Below, piece by piece: positions 62,735-64,000 of a DNA stretch of 64,000 nucleotides. The stretch covers positions 311,376 to 375,375 of the forward strand of contig NZ_KE386569.1 in assembly GCF_000427625.1 (NCBI RefSeq). The letters run 5' to 3'. The position numbers were made by a program, and so were the translations under genes. How positions within the stretch are numbered: position 1 is the stretch's first letter; every line of letters starts with the position of its first letter. The notes beneath the pieces are model-generated. The model was not told where the DNA came from, did no database searches, and saw only the letters and a list, made by a program, of their open reading frames with translations. Origin of the DNA: Methylobacter luteus IMV-B-3098 (GTDB lineage Bacteria > Pseudomonadota > Gammaproteobacteria > Methylococcales > Methylomonadaceae).

Positions 62735-63241
62735 TACATATACACCAGCCTTTTCCGCTTCGGCCTTCAGAGCACCAATTGAAGCTTGATTTTTTAAGTA
62801 CACATGATGTGTAAAGTCCCAGCCTTCTATATATATGAGTTTCAAAGACGGGATAACGAACATGAAACAGTGAGAACCGCTTGCCAAATAAGGTAAAGGG
62901 CTTAATGCCATATTTTTTGCAGACGGAGATGTAAACGCCCTGAAGGTTATATGCTGCTTATACCTGCCAACCCGTTTAACAAGGTATGACTCAAAATTTG
63001 ATGTAAGGCTGCAAACAAATAAGTGCAACTTAGCATCGTTTATTTTCTGTTTTTCGATTGGAACATCGTTTAACTCTTTATACGCCTCTTCTTCAGATAG
63101 CCAATGATCGTAAACAGTTATAGCTACTTGTTGGTAGTTGCCCGTGCTTTCATTAGAGGTGATAGCTGCTAAGTCAGGAAAACAATTGATCAGGTTTGCC
63201 TGAGTTTTCCTATCTAGGCTTTGAAATCGACGATTAGCCAT
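62729..63241 (-). CDS. Cassette gene, unrecognised 170-aa protein
   Basis: 170 residues: 'DRKTQANLINCFPDLAAITS' at the N-terminus, a middle helical acidic part ('WLSEEEAYKELNDVPIEKQK'), and hydrophobic strands 'HCFMFVIPSLKLIYIEGW' near the C-terminus. No motif I recognise. It lies between attC sites 2 and 3 and so forms one cassette, 16 bp from the upstream R' core. Low G+C relative to the neighbouring ABC operon. Confidence 0.7.
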   Translation of the reverse strand: MANRRFQSLDRKTQANLINCFPDLAAITSNESTGNYQQVAITVYDHWLSEEEAYKELNDVPIEKQKINDAKLHLFVCSLTSNFESYLVKRVGRYKQHITFRAFTSPSAKNMALSPLPYLASGSHCFMFVIPSLKLIYIEGWDFTHHVYLKNQASIGALKAEAEKAGVYVL

Positions 63242-63256
63242 GGGAGATCTCTTGTG

Positions 63257-63379
63257 TTCTAACTTAAAGGTAAAGGGCGTGCCGCAGAAGGTCGTTAAGC
63301 GAAGTCAACGAAACCGATTCAAAAGCGAACCTTCAAAATCGCCGATAGGCGGCACGTCCATTTGATCGCTGTGTTAGGC
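63257..63379 (-). repeat. attC-like site 3, long form
   Basis: 123 bp on the minus strand: R'' GCCTAAC (63379-63373), GGACGTGCCGC pairing with GCGGCACGCC, a loop with further short stems, and R' GTTAGAA (63263-63257). The stem CGTGCCGC/GCGGCACG is perfect. The R' core ends in A where Y is expected, a small departure. Confidence 0.75.
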
Positions 63380-63395
63380 AAAATATGTAAATCCA

Positions 63396-63463
63396 ATAGG
63401 ATGTGCCGACGAAGGAGGCGCATCACTCGCGAATGATGCGCTTCGTGCCTCAGCGCATCCTAT
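63396..63463. repeat. Nested palindrome inside a cassette
   Basis: Outer arms ATAGGATG.GC (63396-) and GCGCATCCTAT (-63463), inner perfect stem GCGCATCA/TGATGCGC. It lies between the stop of the YCII gene and attC site 3, where a cassette would normally have few bases. I recognise the sequence as the style of a widespread 60-70 bp intergenic repeat. Confidence 0.65.
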
Positions 63464-63466
63464 GGA

Positions 63467-63754
63467 CTACATCGACCTCAACTCATAAACCCGAATGCTT
63501 GCAATAAATGGATTGCTTTGGGCAAGTTTCTCGGCAGCATCAAGACTTTCAGCCTCAATGATATTGTAACCAGTGATAGATTCCATATTCCATGGGAGGT
63601 CCCGGATTCCATTCTTCGAGATTTCTCGGCCACCACTGAACCCACTCTGGTCCAATTGCTTGGCGGAGATTGACTCAAGCCAAGTCTCCCAAGCTCTCAT
63701 GATCTCCGGAGTAGGTTTTTCAAATCCGTAATGCAGAAACATAAACTTTTTCAT
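63467..63754 (-). CDS. YCII-domain protein (cassette gene)
   Basis: 95 residues of the YCII-related (DGPF) family: 'KKFMFLHYGFEKPTPEIM' at the start, 'FSGGREISKNGIRDLPW' in the middle and 'TGYNIIEAESLDAAEKLAQS' followed by 'NPFIASIRVYEL' at the end, the classic ferredoxin-like fold ending. Family enzymes or binding proteins act on small metabolites; none is proven here. It overlaps the following TfoX-like gene by 4 bp (ATGA) and shares its cassette. Confidence 0.82.
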   Translation of the reverse strand: MKKFMFLHYGFEKPTPEIMRAWETWLESISAKQLDQSGFSGGREISKNGIRDLPWNMESITGYNIIEAESLDAAEKLAQSNPFIASIRVYELRSM

Positions 63755-64000
63755 TTATTTCTCCTTGCAGAGTGTAGTGGTTTGATTTTGAATTTTTCTG
63801 TTTTTGGTGGAAGAGCGTCAACGTAAGTCAGCGCCATTTGCAGCCAATCCGCAAGAGCATTGTCTTGGGTTATTCCATCAAGCTCAATCGAAATGAAACC
63901 AGGCATAGTATGACCGGCACCGTCGCAGCGCTTCGTCATAGGATTGGCAAGCGCTTTTGGTTCGGCATCTTTGCCAACGCGGACCATCAGGCCTTTTTTT
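63751..64000 (-). CDS. TfoX/Sxy N-terminal-domain protein, 5' end outside window
   Basis: The frame is open to the window edge, so the start is missing; the visible part is about 82 residues. 'GLMVRVGKDAEPKALANPMT', 'HTMPGFISIELDGI' and 'ADWLQMALTYVDALPPKTEK' match the C-terminal half of the TfoX N-terminal domain. Members with only this domain are small proteins of unknown role; full TfoX activates competence in Vibrio and Haemophilus. It is probably the first gene of the cassette that also holds the YCII gene. Confidence 0.75.
   Translation of the reverse strand, partial: KKGLMVRVGKDAEPKALANPMTKRCDGAGHTMPGFISIELDGITQDNALADWLQMALTYVDALPPKTEKFKIKPLHSARRNK

Overview
The window reads as chromosome from a gammaproteobacterial methanotroph of the Methylococcales (Methylobacter/Methylomonas-like). 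The strongest marker is a complete, translationally coupled fhcBADC operon (formyltransferase/hydrolase complex of the methanofuran/tetrahydromethanopterin formaldehyde-oxidation pathway). Gammaproteobacterial housekeeping blocks support this: tig-clpP-clpX-lon-HU-tRNAVal-tRNAAsp-ppiD, dapE/dapD/dapC and fabI. The placement is inferred from gene content; no 16S rRNA is present.

Layout. 1-12.8 kb is an exopolysaccharide/exosortase island on the + strand: a left-truncated acetyltransferase, three GT2 and one GT4 glycosyltransferases, a second acetyltransferase, a membrane acyltransferase, a WecB/TagA/CpsF glycosyltransferase cut by an IS5-family insertion, an exosortase-EpsI fusion and a PrsT-like TPR lipoprotein. 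13.2-24.5 kb holds two coupled GTPases, a DHH phosphoesterase, a tiny lipoprotein, an alpha-oxoamine synthase-type PLP enzyme, a large HelD-like helicase with extra domains, a glycerophosphodiesterase and a fungal-like GH5 glucanase. 24.5-31.8 kb holds an SbmA/YddA-type ABC exporter with a damaged ATP site, a 57-aa membrane protein, a DCC thiol protein, a YgjP-type metallopeptidase, a glutaredoxin-CcdA-like fusion and a hybrid histidine kinase with an ethylene-receptor-type copper-binding sensor domain. 31.8-36.5 kb is the minus-strand lysine/peptidoglycan precursor cluster (dapC-dapD, then a small protein, an ArsC-like protein and dapE) plus an M48 lipoprotein, next to a TlpA-like pseudogene. 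37.4-42 kb is fhcBADC, then an NMT1-GGDEF cyclase, a radical SAM protein and tRNA-Leu. 45.9-55.3 kb is the protein quality-control block and fabI. 55.5-61.6 kb is a four-gene peptide/microcin-type (Yej-like) ABC importer.

The right end, 61.9-64 kb, is the most notable accessory region. Three attC-like recombination sites (61939-62026, 62675-62734, 63257-63379) each sit directly after the stop codon of a short minus-strand gene, or 88 bp after it for the third. This is the arrangement of an integron cassette array. Gene orientation puts any integrase to the right of the window. The cassette genes encode two unrecognised proteins, a YCII-domain protein and a TfoX/Sxy-like protein.

Intergenic DNA carries dispersed palindromes built around an (A)ATTCG-type core (6.5, 10.2, 12.9 and 27.1 kb) and longer shared segments at 12.8/23.0 kb and 10.3/23.2 kb, which look like a genome-specific repeat family. 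I saw no CRISPR array, rRNA or prophage.
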